Shown: positions 23,971-33,273, numbered from the stretch's first letter. The stretch is 64,000 nt of DNA from Phycisphaeraceae bacterium (GCA_019636795.1 JAHBWW010000005.1:124001-188000), one strand, 5' to 3'. The notes: a model not told the origin generated them from the letters alone. Numbers and translations: made by a program.

Positions 23971-26900
23971 ATGATTTCACACAGGCGTTCACGGGCTTTG
24001 ATACTTGTGCTGACCTCCGGCCTGGCGCTGGCGGGAGTGCCATGGGCCGGTGCGCAGGAGGTTCGGGCGACGGATTTTTCGACCGCGCGGTTGCCTATAT
24101 CCCCTGTTTTGGGTGAGATTCGTTTTGAGGGTGCGCGGGCGTGGGTCTGGCGGGAAGGCCCGACTCAGAGGCTGGTGCTGGATCGGAACGTTCGAGTGAC
24201 GCTGGGGAACTCGACTTTTGAAGCCGAGCGGGCGGTGGTGTGGCTTCGAGAACTGGAGGATGGTTCTCATCAGGTGTTTGCAGCGTTGACGCGTGTGCGC
24301 ACGCCGAGCGCTGATGCAGCAGTCAGTGTCAAAGCGGACTTTCTGCCGATTCGGGCGGTGATTGCCGGGAAGCCGGAGTTGATGGCTGATGTGCGGCTGG
24401 ATGGTCCTCCGAATTCTTCCGGTCCTGTTCGGGTGACGGACGATATCAAGCGGGCGTTGGCGCAGGCTGATGATGCGTTGACTCGGGCGTTTGATGTTGC
24501 CCCTCCGCCTCGGGCGTTGGAATCGCGTCCGGTGCGTCGGCCTCGGGTGGTGCCGGAGGGCGATATTGAGGAGCCGCGGGTTGAGGGGCCGCGGCCGGAG
24601 CCGCCAGTGGTGGAGCCTCGTGCAGAGCGTCCGCCGCGTACGGATCGTCCCGTGGTGGTGCCTCCGCCGGTGGAAGAGACGCGTGCTGAGCCTGAAGTGG
24701 TTGCTGAGGCACCATCGCCCGAGGGCGAGGTTCCGGCGGTGGTTGGGGAAGCGGTCGATGCGCGAGGCGCGCGTGCGACACCTGTGCGTTCGCCATTGTT
24801 TACGAGCTCGGGGATCTTTTTTATCTCTGCGGGCGAGCGCATCACGGTGCAGTCGGGCGAGCATGACTCTTCGGTTGTGGTGAGCGGCGGGGTGGTGGTG
24901 CAGTATCAGTCGGGGGTCGAGTCACTCGAACTCACGGCCGAGCGAGCGGTGATCTTTCTCAAGCCGGGGAAATTGTCGGATCGACTGAGCAGTTTTTCTG
25001 CTGACGATGTGCTCGGGCTGTATCTGGAAGGCGAGGTGCGTGCGACGGATGGGACGTACACGTTGCGCGGGCCTCGGATCTATTACGACGTTGAGAAGAA
25101 CCGTGCACTGGTGCTTGATGCTGTGTTCTGGGCGTATGACGCGAGGCTGAGGAGTCCGCTGTACATGCGAGCCGACGCGGTGCGGCAGGAATCGGCCAAG
25201 CAGTTTTCGGCGGAAAATGCGGTGTTGTCGAACACGGCGTTCTTCAAGCCGGACTTCACGATCGGCGTGCGATCGGTGACGATCGAACGGCGCGAATCGC
25301 CCGAGGGCGATACGACGTACGTCGATGCGAAGAACATCACATTTCGTGCGGGCGATGTGCCGTTTTTCTGGTGGCCGAGGTATCGGGGCGATCCGGCGCA
25401 GTTTCCGCTGCGGTCGCTTGGGTTTGAGGATTCGAACCGCACGGGCGGGGTGCTGACTTCGCAGTGGGATGCGCTGAGTCTGCTGGGCATTGAGCGGCCG
25501 CCGGGGCTGGATGTTTCGCTGGAACTGGATGTCTATTTTGATCGCGGGCTTGGGCTGGGTTCGCGGACATCGTGGGAAACGGAGCGTTCTTCGGGTTCGT
25601 TGTATTGGTACATGCTGCCACAGGACACGGGGATGGACATCCTGTCGCGAGGAACGCGAGTCGATCGGGATGGTGAGTTTCGCGGAATGGCGTTCCTGAA
25701 GCACCGAGCGGAGATTGCGGAAAACTGGACGATTCTGGCTGAACTCTCGAAGGTGTCGGATGAAGCGTTCGTGATGGCGCTGTTTCCGGAGATTGCGCGT
25801 GAGGCGCGCGAGCTCACGTCGCGCGTGTATGCGAGGCACACGGTCGAGAACAGGCAGTTCACGGCAGAACTCAAGGGCGCGCTCGACGACTTCATCATTC
25901 CCGAGCATCAGTTGCAGACGCCCGGGTACATGGTGGACAAGCTGCCCGAGTTGCGGTATTTCGTTGCAGCGGCCGATCTGCTTGCCGAGACGTATCCCGG
26001 TCTTCTGACGCACACATGGGAGGCGTCTTATTCGCACATGCGGCTGACCTTCAGCGAAGTCGATGCGCGGGATCTTGGCTTCACGATCGATCGTGCGGCT
26101 CAGCAGGCATTCGGGACCGATGCGGATGATTCGCTGGGGGATCTGTTCCGATCGATTGGACTTGATGAGGCGTTTGTAAATCGATTCGATACGCGGCACG
26201 AGTTGTCGGCACAGTTGCGCGCGGGTGAGGTGCTGATCACGCCATTTGTGGTCGGGCGCGTGACGGTGTATGACGACGACTTCGAGTCATTCAGCCCCGA
26301 CGAGACGAGCAATACTCGCTTCTGGGGTGGAGCGGGCGTGACGGCGGCCACATCGTTTCAGCGCGTGTATCGCCATGTCGAGTCGGATTTACTGGATCTG
26401 CATGAGTTGCGGCACATCATCGAGCCGAGCGTGACGGTGTGGTCGGCGGGAACGACAATTGATCGTGAGGACCTGCCGATCTATGACGTGGAGGTTGAAT
26501 CGTTGCTCGAGGGCTCGGCGGTGCAGGCGCGCCTGGGGCAGACGTTCCAGACGAAGCGAGGCGGGCCGGGACGGTGGAGATCGGTTGACTTTCTCACATT
26601 CAACGCAGCGTACGTCTGGCACTCGGACGATACGGGACGCACAAGCGCGGTGGGGCGGTTCTACTCGGCCCAGCCGGAGCTTTCGGTGCCTGGTGAGTAC
26701 ATCAAACTTGACAGCACGCTTCAGTTGACCGAAGCGTTCGGTATCGCGGGCGAAACGATCTATGACCTGGATCTGCACCAGCAGGCACGATCGAGCATCG
26801 GCGTGCTGATGCAACACAACCCCGAGTTTGCGACAGCGGTCGAACTGCGGTACCTGAATCCGGAGGATGTGACGTTCGGGCGCTTGGGCATGCAGTATCG

Positions 26901-27141
26901 CCTGACGGACAAGTATCGCCTGACGTTCAACACGACGTACAACTTCAGGCTCGACGACTTCCAGACGTTCAATGTGCGATTCTTCCGGCGTTTCACGATC
27001 GGCGAACTGGGCCTGGCGCTGAACTACGACAACATCCGCGGTGAAACGTCGTTCGGGTTTACGTTTGTTCCGTTCGGTGCGAGCAGCGGCATCGGTCAAC
27101 GCACACGAAGTACGGCGAGCGACGATGGATTCGGCGGTTAG
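23971..27141 (+). CDS. lptD: LPS-assembly protein LptD-like, with two OstA parts and a Pro-rich linker
   Basis: A 1056-residue outer-membrane protein that would insert LPS on the surface. It has a signal peptide (ALILVLTSGLALAGVPWAGA) and an N-terminal OstA-like part (about residues 48-150). A linker at about 176-275 is rich in Pro, Glu, Val and Arg (EPRVEGPRPEPPVVEPRAE). A second OstA-like part follows (about 285-400, ITVQSGEHDSSVVVSGGVVV), then a long barrel with alternating strands and many aromatic residues, ending NYDNIRGETSFGFTFVPFGA. The ATG at 23971 precedes the signal peptide. No lptE was seen here. The stop overlaps the end of the convergent gene by 4 nt. Together with lpxK, hldE and gmhA it argues for real LPS. 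Confidence 0.85.
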   Translation: MISHRRSRALILVLTSGLALAGVPWAGAQEVRATDFSTARLPISPVLGEIRFEGARAWVWREGPTQRLVLDRNVRVTLGNSTFEAERAVVWLRELEDGSHQVFAALTRVRTPSADAAVSVKADFLPIRAVIAGKPELMADVRLDGPPNSSGPVRVTDDIKRALAQADDALTRAFDVAPPPRALESRPVRRPRVVPEGDIEEPRVEGPRPEPPVVEPRAERPPRTDRPVVVPPPVEETRAEPEVVAEAPSPEGEVPAVVGEAVDARGARATPVRSPLFTSSGIFFISAGERITVQSGEHDSSVVVSGGVVVQYQSGVESLELTAERAVIFLKPGKLSDRLSSFSADDVLGLYLEGEVRATDGTYTLRGPRIYYDVEKNRALVLDAVFWAYDARLRSPLYMRADAVRQESAKQFSAENAVLSNTAFFKPDFTIGVRSVTIERRESPEGDTTYVDAKNITFRAGDVPFFWWPRYRGDPAQFPLRSLGFEDSNRTGGVLTSQWDALSLLGIERPPGLDVSLELDVYFDRGLGLGSRTSWETERSSGSLYWYMLPQDTGMDILSRGTRVDRDGEFRGMAFLKHRAEIAENWTILAELSKVSDEAFVMALFPEIAREARELTSRVYARHTVENRQFTAELKGALDDFIIPEHQLQTPGYMVDKLPELRYFVAAADLLAETYPGLLTHTWEASYSHMRLTFSEVDARDLGFTIDRAAQQAFGTDADDSLGDLFRSIGLDEAFVNRFDTRHELSAQLRAGEVLITPFVVGRVTVYDDDFESFSPDETSNTRFWGGAGVTAATSFQRVYRHVESDLLDLHELRHIIEPSVTVWSAGTTIDREDLPIYDVEVESLLEGSAVQARLGQTFQTKRGGPGRWRSVDFLTFNAAYVWHSDDTGRTSAVGRFYSAQPELSVPGEYIKLDSTLQLTEAFGIAGETIYDLDLHQQARSSIGVLMQHNPEFATAVELRYLNPEDVTFGRLGMQYRLTDKYRLTFNTTYNFRLDDFQTFNVRFFRRFTIGELGLALNYDNIRGETSFGFTFVPFGASSGIGQRTRSTASDDGFGG

Positions 27142-27983
27142 CCATCTGCCGGCTTGTCCGCTTCGCGGCGTTCGCGCTGGGCGGCTTCGCGGTGCTTGGT
27201 GTAGGCGAACATGACCATGACGGCCGGGATTGCGAATTTCTCGACAGCGGACTGACCGAGCTGGTTCATGCTGGTGGTGCGGCCGGTGTTGACGTCGCGG
27301 GTCATGTCGTTGATGCCGTTTTCGAGCGTTTTGAAGAGGCTTCCCCAGATCATGAACTCATCGTCGGACTTGGGCATGAACTCGCGTGCGCCGGGGAGAT
27401 TCGTCGGGAGCATGAGGTACCACCCGTCGGTTTGTTTCTGGATGAGGACGCCCCATGGCTGAAGGAGGGGTTTGTTGTCGTACATGACGCCATAGGTGTC
27501 GTCTGCGATGTAGATGACGTCAAGCTTGTCATTGTTGCGAGTGAGCCAGCCATACGGATCGGCAAAGATCTGTTTGCCCAGGTTTTGGAATCGGTTGGAA
27601 TCGTTGGATCCGCCGACGGGTGGCCCGCGGCGGCCGCGCGTTTGGGGACCGGCAAGCTGGCCGATGAGATTCAGTCCGCCGTCGGCCTCGATCTGCTTGC
27701 GGACTTCTTCGATTTCATTGGGGAACTTGTCCTGCAAGGCGTCGGCGAGGTCGGCCATGGATCCGAAGGTCAGCCCGATCTGATTGAGAAGAGAACGCAT
27801 CTGAACATTCTCGGCGTAAATGAGTTCTGTCAGGCGTTTGGCCTCCCCGTTCTGGATCATGAGGGCAGCGGACTCGAGCACGGCTTCGGGGGAGTTGCGG
27901 CTGTAGGAGGTCGGGGGTTTCGAGCACCCGCCGAGGATGGATGCGATAAGCATGAGCAGGAATGGGGCTTGACGAACGAGCAT
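27138..27983 (-). CDS. Lipoprotein of unknown function
   Basis: A 281-residue protein with a lipoprotein signal: FLLMLIASILGGC, lipidation Cys20 (lipobox ILGGC). After it comes a helical segment SPEAVLESAALMIQNGEAKR, as in secreted DUF-type proteins that begin with a helix-turn repeat, then Gly-rich GPQTRGRRGPPVGG, and a domain with LDVIYIADDTYGVMYDNKPL and WGVLIQKQTDGWYLML. The C-terminus is a charged helix rich in Arg and Glu. I do not recognise the family. Its stop (TAA) overlaps the lptD stop (TAG) on the other strand by 3 nt, so the two transcripts collide. Confidence 0.7.
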   Translation of the reverse strand: MLVRQAPFLLMLIASILGGCSKPPTSYSRNSPEAVLESAALMIQNGEAKRLTELIYAENVQMRSLLNQIGLTFGSMADLADALQDKFPNEIEEVRKQIEADGGLNLIGQLAGPQTRGRRGPPVGGSNDSNRFQNLGKQIFADPYGWLTRNNDKLDVIYIADDTYGVMYDNKPLLQPWGVLIQKQTDGWYLMLPTNLPGAREFMPKSDDEFMIWGSLFKTLENGINDMTRDVNTGRTTSMNQLGQSAVEKFAIPAVMVMFAYTKHREAAQRERREADKPADG

Positions 27984-28054
27984 GTCGGGGCCTCCGGATC
28001 GCTATAGTGTACCATTCGGTCGGTTCTGCGAACACGATTCGTTGGGGGTTTCGG

Positions 28055-28255
28055 ATGAGGATCACGGTCAATGGAGAGCCGGTCGATCTGCCCGAAGGGG
28101 TGACGGTGGCCGAATTGATTGCGCAGATAGGGCTTTCGACCACGATTTGTGCAGCCGAGGTGAACCGGAATCTGGTTCCCAAGCGCGATCAGGACACGCG
28201 CGAACTGCGCGACGGCGACGCGGTGGAGATCGTGACGCTTGTCGGCGGGGGTTGA
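28055..28255 (+). CDS. thiS: Sulfur carrier protein ThiS
   Basis: ThiS carries sulfur as a C-terminal thiocarboxylate for thiazole synthesis. The 66-residue ubiquitin-like protein starts MRITVNGEPVDLPEGVTVAE and ends VEIVTLVGGG, with the required Gly-Gly end (here one more Gly after it). The start follows GGGGGTTTCGG. thiG lies 60 bp downstream in the same direction. No room exists for a TPP riboswitch in the 71 bp before it. Confidence 0.93.
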   Translation: MRITVNGEPVDLPEGVTVAELIAQIGLSTTICAAEVNRNLVPKRDQDTRELRDGDAVEIVTLVGGG

Positions 28256-28315
28256 GTGGCGCTCGATCGAGGCGGCTGATGACTCGCCCGTGCTGGTGCG
28301 GCTCTAGAGTTGGAC

Positions 28316-29164
28316 ATGGGATCGAACATGCGCGAAGAACCTGGGCTTGATGCGTGGAGCATCGCGGGGCGGCGGCTGATGAGCCGGCTGTTCGTGGGCA
28401 CCGGCAAGTATGCGACTCACGAGTTGATGGCGGCGGCTCTGGATGCTTCGGGTGCGGAGGTGATTACGGTGGCGGTGCGGCGCGAGAGGCTGTACAACGC
28501 CGAGGGCCGGAGTCTGCTCGACGCGATTGATCTTGATCGATACACGATTCTGCCCAATACGGCGGGGTGTTTTTCGGCGGAGGATGCGGTGCGGGTGGCG
28601 CGGCTTGGGCGTGATCTGCTCGAACAGCTTGGCAACCCGGGGGCGCAATGCGTCAAACTCGAAGTGCTGGGCGACAAGCGGACGCTGCTTCCGGACCCGG
28701 TGGGGACGCTGGAAGCGACGCGGGAACTGGTTGCTGACGGATTCAGCGTGCTGGTGTATTCGAGCGATGACCCGATTTGTGCGCTGAGGCTCAAGGAAGC
28801 GGGGGCAACGTCGGTGATGCCCGCGGGGAGTCCGATCGGGAGCGGGCAAGGGGTACTGAATCGGAACAACATCGTGCTGTGTCTGTCGCTGTTGAAGGAA
28901 GGTGACGCGGCGTATCCGGTGATTGTGGATGCGGGCGTAGGCGCGGCGAGCGATGTGAGCGTGGCAATGGAACTGGGGGCCGATGGGGTGCTGCTCAATA
29001 CTGCCATCGCGGGCGCGCGGGAGCCGGTGATGATGGCGCACGCGATGCGCAAGGCCTGGCAGGCGGGGCGGCAGAGTTACCTTGCAGGACGCATCGACAA
29101 GAAGCTTTACGCGACGGCGAGCAGCCCGGTCGAGGGCGCGATTTCGTACATACCCGGCGAGTGA
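28316..29164 (+). CDS. thiG: Thiazole synthase ThiG
   Basis: ThiG joins deoxyxylulose phosphate, dehydroglycine and ThiS thiocarboxylate to form the thiazole phosphate of thiamine. The 282-residue TIM-barrel protein has [20 protein letters not shown], the [10 protein letters not shown] strand, [29 protein letters not shown] with the catalytic Lys region, [37 protein letters not shown] and [15 protein letters not shown] at 28310 is an alternative start, but the ATG at 28316 is used. It follows thiS; other thi genes are not in the window. It converges with the asparaginase-like gene. Confidence 0.95.
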   Translation: MGSNMREEPGLDAWSIAGRRLMSRLFVGTGKYATHELMAAALDASGAEVITVAVRRERLYNAEGRSLLDAIDLDRYTILPNTAGCFSAEDAVRVARLGRDLLEQLGNPGAQCVKLEVLGDKRTLLPDPVGTLEATRELVADGFSVLVYSSDDPICALRLKEAGATSVMPAGSPIGSGQGVLNRNNIVLCLSLLKEGDAAYPVIVDAGVGAASDVSVAMELGADGVLLNTAIAGAREPVMMAHAMRKAWQAGRQSYLAGRIDKKLYATASSPVEGAISYIPGE

Positions 29165-29168
29165 GTTT

Positions 29169-29681
29169 TCAGGCCTGTTTGATGAAGGTCTTTTTCGCGC
29201 GGTCCTTGAGTACGCCGGGGAACTGGAGCGTGCGGCCGTGGGCGACGACATAGACCCCGGGCGCGAGAATGCCTGTTGCGAAAATTGACTCGGTGAGATT
29301 CTGGAGCGCGTCGGAGTGCTTCATTTCGAAGGGGCGCATCGCGCCGGTGAGGATGATGGGCACGGGCGGATCGATGATGCGTTCGTAGATGAGTTCGCCT
29401 GTTGCGGTGAGGGTGTCGGTGCCGTGAAGGATGACGACGCCATCACACCCTGCCGAGCAGCCGAGCAGGCGTGCGGTTTCGACGATACGCAGGCGCTCGT
29501 CGTCGGTGATGTCGAGGCTGTCTTTGGAGAGGAGTTGGATGGTGTTGACGATGGTGTCTTCGAGGCGGAGGCGGCGGAGCATGAGCGGGACGATGCTGCG
29601 TGCGTTGGACAGCGAGCCCGTGAGTTCGTCGTACGTCTTCTCGATGGTGCCGCCGGTGGAGATCAGCGTGATGTGCCGCAT
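29169..29681 (-). CDS. Asparaginase-like single-domain protein
   Basis: A 170-residue protein equal to only the N-terminal half of an L-asparaginase (usual length about 330). It keeps ISTGGTIEKTYDE (first catalytic Thr and the Tyr) and VVILHGTDTLTATGELI (second Thr and Asp), and ends with VVAHGRTLQFPGVLKDRAKK, which holds a Lys where the normal enzyme has its catalytic Lys. The C-terminal domain, needed for the usual tetramer, is missing. Both ends look natural, not broken, so it is probably one of the known short asparaginase-domain proteins. Substrate not known. It lies just downstream of atpC. Confidence 0.78.
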   Translation of the reverse strand: MRHITLISTGGTIEKTYDELTGSLSNARSIVPLMLRRLRLEDTIVNTIQLLSKDSLDITDDERLRIVETARLLGCSAGCDGVVILHGTDTLTATGELIYERIIDPPVPIILTGAMRPFEMKHSDALQNLTESIFATGILAPGVYVVAHGRTLQFPGVLKDRAKKTFIKQA

Positions 29682-29702
29682 GATCAGAGCGTAGGTCGCT
29701 CG

Positions 29703-30152
29703 TCAGATTCCCTTGGCCTGACTTTGCGATGCGAGGCGTACTTTGAGGCGTGCGCGATTGCGGTCGTGGGAGATTCGTGCGGATTGGGCCAGGGCGTCAG
29801 TCGCGTGAATGTCGACCTTGCGGCTTTCGGCTGCGGCGAGCTCGGCTTGAGCATCGGACTTGGCGATCGATTCGATGGGCATGGCTTCCTGGGCGAGGAT
29901 GGTCAGGCCTTCACTGCTCATTTTCGCGAATCCGCCGTCGATGAAGTAGGAGCGCGATCCGCCTTTGCTGTCGCGTGAGTCGGGAAAGTCGAGCCGGAGT
30001 TCGCCCAGGCCAAGGCGGGCGACGAGTGGGCTGCGTCCGGGCATAAAACCGGCAAGGCCGTCGTGGAGCGGCACTGAGGCGTACCGGACCTGGTCATCAA
30101 GGACAGCATGGGTGGGAGTGACAACGCGGCAGCGGATGGTGTTTTCAGCCAA
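29703..30152 (-). CDS. atpC: ATP synthase epsilon subunit
   Basis: AtpC is the epsilon subunit of the F1 part of the F-type ATP synthase, which couples rotation and inhibits idle hydrolysis. The 149-residue protein has the usual N-terminal barrel: AENTIRCRVVTPTHAVLDDQ, VPLHDGLAGFMPGRSPLVAR, LGLGELRLDFP and SYFIDGGFAKMSSEGLTILA. The C-terminus is a helical arm. The TTG at 30152 is preferred: it matches the family start and has CAGGAG 7 nt upstream; an ATG at 30182 gives ten odd residues. No other ATP synthase gene is adjacent, so it sits apart from atpD. Confidence 0.93.
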   Translation of the reverse strand: MAENTIRCRVVTPTHAVLDDQVRYASVPLHDGLAGFMPGRSPLVARLGLGELRLDFPDSRDSKGGSRSYFIDGGFAKMSSEGLTILAQEAMPIESIAKSDAQAELAAAESRKVDIHATDALAQSARISHDRNRARLKVRLASQSQAKGI

Positions 30153-30159
30153 GACTGGA

Positions 30160-30165
30160 CTCCTG
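30160..30165 (-). promoter_or_regulatory. Shine-Dalgarno deciding the TTG start of atpC
   Basis: On the minus strand CAGGAG lies 7 nt before the TTG at 30152-30150. It favours this rare start over the upstream in-frame ATG at 30182. Confidence 0.75.
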
Positions 30166-30236
30166 CAGAGGGCGGTTTGCATGATAGGTGGGCAATTGAC
30201 GATGCGGCCAAGGTGCCGGGTGGATAGGCTGGAGGC

Positions 30237-31208
30237 GTGCGGTTGCCCATTGGAGTTCGGATTGCTTTGCTTGTCGCGTTGATGATCGCGGTGGGATTGG
30301 TACGTGTTGGGGTAGGGCCGACGCACAGCGACCCGCAGGTCGCGGCCCAGATGTTTGAAATTCGGTTGCTGCGGACCATCAGTGCGGGGCTTGTCGGTGG
30401 CTGCCTGGGACTGGCGGGGGTGTTGTTGCAGGGCCTGTTGCGGAATCCGCTGGCATCGCCAGACATCATGGGGCTTGCGTCGGGCGCGGGGCTTGCGGTG
30501 ATGGTGGCGGCCTATGCATCCAGCATGGCAGGGGCGGGAGTTGTGGCTGGGTCCGGGCCATTGGTTCCGGCGATGCTCGGGGCGTTTGGCGTGCTCACAA
30601 TCGTCTATGTGTTGAGCAACAGACGCGGTGTGATTGATCCGGTGGCCATGATACTTGTCGGGGTGATTTTGAGCATCACCTGCTCGGCAGGAACGATGCT
30701 CATTCAGCATCTGTTGCCAGATCGGGGTGTATACGCGGGACGCTGGCTGTATGGGGCGATCGATGAGGAAGCGGGGGGTGTTCGGCTTGCTGCGGCGGGA
30801 GTGACACTGGCGATCGGTCTGGTCGCTTCGATTTCATTCGGGCGCACGCTGGATGCGGCGATGATGAGCGAAGATGAAACCCGAAGCGTCGGGGTGCGGC
30901 TGGGGCTTGTGCGTGGGGGGCAGTTTGTCGGCGCGGGGCTGCTCAGTGGGGCTGCGGTGGCGCTGGCGGGGCCGATCGGGTTTATTGGTTTGATCGGGCC
31001 TCACATCGCGCGCGGGATCGTTGGGCCGGTTCATCGGTGGCAGTCGCCTGCGGCGGCGCTGGTGGGGGCGGTACTGGTGATTGCCGCCGATGCAGGGGTG
31101 CGATTGCTGGCGCTGCCATCGGGGAGGTTGCCTCTGGGCGTGGTGACCGCGCTTCTGGGTGGGCCGGTGTTTTTGGTGATGTTGCTCAAGGTGCGTCGGG
31201 GGCGGTAA
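30237..31208 (+). CDS. FecCD-family ABC transporter permease
   Basis: A 323-residue permease of the FecCD/BtuC class, which moves iron-siderophore, haem or vitamin B12 across the inner membrane. It has the N-terminal VLLQGLLRNPLASPDIMGLA (the usual Q-RNPLA-P-LGI signature), about nine or ten hydrophobic spans, and FIGLIGPHIARGIVGPVHR, the loop that contacts the ATPase (usual GLVVPHI-R). The substrate-binding protein, the ATPase and any TonB receptor are absent from both sides. The GTG at 30237 is divergent from atpC. It must find partners from elsewhere in the genome. Confidence 0.88.
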   Translation: MRLPIGVRIALLVALMIAVGLVRVGVGPTHSDPQVAAQMFEIRLLRTISAGLVGGCLGLAGVLLQGLLRNPLASPDIMGLASGAGLAVMVAAYASSMAGAGVVAGSGPLVPAMLGAFGVLTIVYVLSNRRGVIDPVAMILVGVILSITCSAGTMLIQHLLPDRGVYAGRWLYGAIDEEAGGVRLAAAGVTLAIGLVASISFGRTLDAAMMSEDETRSVGVRLGLVRGGQFVGAGLLSGAAVALAGPIGFIGLIGPHIARGIVGPVHRWQSPAAALVGAVLVIAADAGVRLLALPSGRLPLGVVTALLGGPVFLVMLLKVRRGR

Positions 31209-31237
31209 GAGCCCGGGGGACGCGGCAAAGCGCGGAG

Positions 31238-31462
31238 TTACTTGCGGTAGGTGATGCGACCCTTGCTCAGGTCGTAGGGGCTGAGTTCGACTGTTACGAT
31301 GTCGCCTGGGAGGATGCGGATGCGGAACTTGCGCATCTTGCCCGAGAGGTAGGCGAGGATTTCCGTCTTTTTGTCGTCGGGCAACTGCACTTTGAACATG
31401 GTGTTCGGCAGCGCCTCGACGACGACGGCTTCAAGTGAGATCTTGTCGTCCTGTTTGGCCAT
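31238..31462 (-). CDS. infA: Translation initiation factor IF-1
   Basis: IF-1 binds the ribosomal A site with IF-2 and IF-3. The 74-residue OB-fold protein starts [20 protein letters not shown] and ends [11 protein letters not shown], with [20 protein letters not shown] and [16 protein letters not shown] in between, all as in the family. The ATG at 31462 gives the right length; a longer in-frame extension is ignored. It stands alone, convergent with the FecCD permease and divergent from the PrpD-like gene. Confidence 0.96.
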   Translation of the reverse strand: MAKQDDKISLEAVVVEALPNTMFKVQLPDDKKTEILAYLSGKMRKFRIRILPGDIVTVELSPYDLSKGRITYRK

Positions 31463-31604
31463 GTGGGGGACAGTGTAGCGCGTTTCGGGGAATAGGTACA
31501 GGAGCGAGCAGGTCGCCAGAGGGCCGGGGAAGCGGATGGACGCATAACCTTCATCCCCCCAGGCGAGGCCTGCGGTCGCGCCCATGATCAGGAGGAGACC
31601 CCCG

Positions 31605-33215
31605 ATGTCCGAGAATCAATACGTCACGCTCCCTGCCGACTCGAACCAGGCGCTGGGCATCGCCCGGTATGCCATCGACTTTCTTTCGAGCGAACCTGGC
31701 AAGCGGGGCGAACCCGGTAGCGATGTGCTGGAGAAGACGACGCTGTTTCATACGGATGCGGCGTTGTGCGGGCTTTCGGCACTGGCTTTGGGGACGAACG
31801 CGCCAACGATCCTGCGGCGCGAGGCACTGACGTACTCGATCGGCCCGGATGCGGCTCCAATCGGGCGATCGGAGCGATCCGGGGCGACAGTGTTCGGATC
31901 AAGAACGCTCGTGCAGCCTGAGAAGGCGATTGTGGCCAACGCTGCGGCGGTGCGGGAATGGGATTCAAACGGGACGAACTTTGGATACAACCCGAGGCTC
32001 GGGCACACGGCGGGCGAGTTTGGGCACAACGACTTTTATCCGGTGTGTATCGCGGCGGCGCAGATGGCGGGGCGATCGGGGGCCGACGCGCTCAAGGCCA
32101 TGATCTGCCTTGATGAGATTCGAGGCAGGCTTGCGGAGGTCTTCAGCCTCAAGTCGTACAAGGTGGATCATGTGGTGCATGGCGCGATCGCGTCGGCAGC
32201 GGTGTTTGGCGCGATGCTTGGCGCGACGGCCGAGCAGATCGAATCGGCCATCGGAATGACGGTTGCGCACTACATTCCTTTCCGGGCTATTCGCGCGGGC
32301 AAGCAGTTGAGCGATTCGAAAGGCGCGAGTGCGGCGATCAGCACCGAAGCCGCGGTGCTGGCGATGCGGCGTTCGATGATGGGCTTCCTGGGGCCTCGCG
32401 ATATATTTCGCAATCCGGAGGCGATCTTCCGCATGTTCGAAGGACCTGGGCAGATGTTTGTGAAAGTGGGGGGCAAGCCCAAGGACGTGTCGCCGCGCGA
32501 TTCGAGCCCGTTCGAACTTGTGCTTGGGCGAAGCGGGAGCGATTTTGCGGTGATGGGGATGCACTTCAAACTCGGGCTGTATGAGCACCAGTCGGCGGGC
32601 GCGCTGCAGGCCATGATTACGCTGTTGGGGCGAAGTCCGAAACTGCTTGAAAATGACGGCGCGAACATCAGGCGCATTCGCATTGTTGCATACGAGCCCG
32701 CATTCGGCATCATCGGCGACCCTGCCAAGCGCGACCCAAAGACGCGACAGTCGGCGGACCATTCGATGGTGTACATCGTGGCGACGTTGCTGCGCAAGGC
32801 CATCGAGAGCAAGAAAGTCGGCTGGACTGAACTGATGCTCGAACCGGCTGACTATTGCGCCGACGCCATCTTCAACAAGAAGACACGGGCGCTGATGGAC
32901 ACGATTGAGTTTGCGCACGGCGGGCCGGAGTACGACGCAAAGTATCCCGACGGCATCCCGACGAGCGTGGTGATAGAGGACTCGAGCGGCGCGTTGCATG
33001 ACTCAGGGCTGGTGATGTATCCGGGCGGGCACGCGCGCAATGTGGAGGCTCCGCTGCGTCAGATTCTGGATCACAAGTTCGGTCTTCTTGGTGCGCTGGC
33101 GTTTGATGAGCCCAAGCCGATTGTGGATCGATTCATGCGGCTGGCGAGTTTGTCTGCGGCCGAACTGGCGACGCTGCATGATTTTGTGATTCAGGACCGC
33201 GGCGCGTTCGAGTGA
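31605..33215 (+). CDS. MmgE/PrpD-family protein (2-methylcitrate dehydratase-like)
   Basis: A 536-residue member of the MmgE/PrpD family, whose best known members dehydrate 2-methylcitrate in propionate breakdown. The first half is helical with NTLFHTDA-like residues ([20 protein letters not shown]) and [18 protein letters not shown]. The second half has [20 protein letters not shown] and [20 protein letters not shown], which fits the family ADHS-PY-A-AL motif. The ATG at 31605 has an AGGAGG about 8 nt upstream. No citrate synthase or methylisocitrate lyase is near, so the substrate is uncertain; another hydroxy-acid is possible. Confidence 0.85.
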   Translation: MSENQYVTLPADSNQALGIARYAIDFLSSEPGKRGEPGSDVLEKTTLFHTDAALCGLSALALGTNAPTILRREALTYSIGPDAAPIGRSERSGATVFGSRTLVQPEKAIVANAAAVREWDSNGTNFGYNPRLGHTAGEFGHNDFYPVCIAAAQMAGRSGADALKAMICLDEIRGRLAEVFSLKSYKVDHVVHGAIASAAVFGAMLGATAEQIESAIGMTVAHYIPFRAIRAGKQLSDSKGASAAISTEAAVLAMRRSMMGFLGPRDIFRNPEAIFRMFEGPGQMFVKVGGKPKDVSPRDSSPFELVLGRSGSDFAVMGMHFKLGLYEHQSAGALQAMITLLGRSPKLLENDGANIRRIRIVAYEPAFGIIGDPAKRDPKTRQSADHSMVYIVATLLRKAIESKKVGWTELMLEPADYCADAIFNKKTRALMDTIEFAHGGPEYDAKYPDGIPTSVVIEDSSGALHDSGLVMYPGGHARNVEAPLRQILDHKFGLLGALAFDEPKPIVDRFMRLASLSAAELATLHDFVIQDRGAFE

Positions 33216-33253
33216 TCGGCAGATGATGCAGTGCAATTAGTGTTGAAATGAAA

Positions 33254-33273
33254 GCCCGCGCTTTCGCGCGGGC
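33254..33273. terminator. Hairpin that could end transcripts from both sides
   Basis: GCCCGCGC (33254-33261) and GCGCGGGC (33266-33273) form a perfect 8-bp stem with a TTTC loop, 38 bp after the PrpD-like stop. The U tract is poor on the plus strand and modest on the minus strand (TTTCATTTC). Confidence 0.6.

Noticed and set aside
24480-24800. Pro-rich segment taken at first as a repeat array
   Set aside because: The bases are not a direct repeat of fixed unit; only the amino-acid composition is biased, so it is called a linker inside lptD.
24922-26199. Long minus-strand ORF (425 codons) opposite lptD
   Set aside because: Arg/Gln-rich reverse of the lptD barrel; no domain and no ribosome-binding site.
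27984-28054. Room for a TPP riboswitch before thiS
   Set aside because: The gap is only 71 bp and lacks the conserved CUGAGA and ACCUGA elements.
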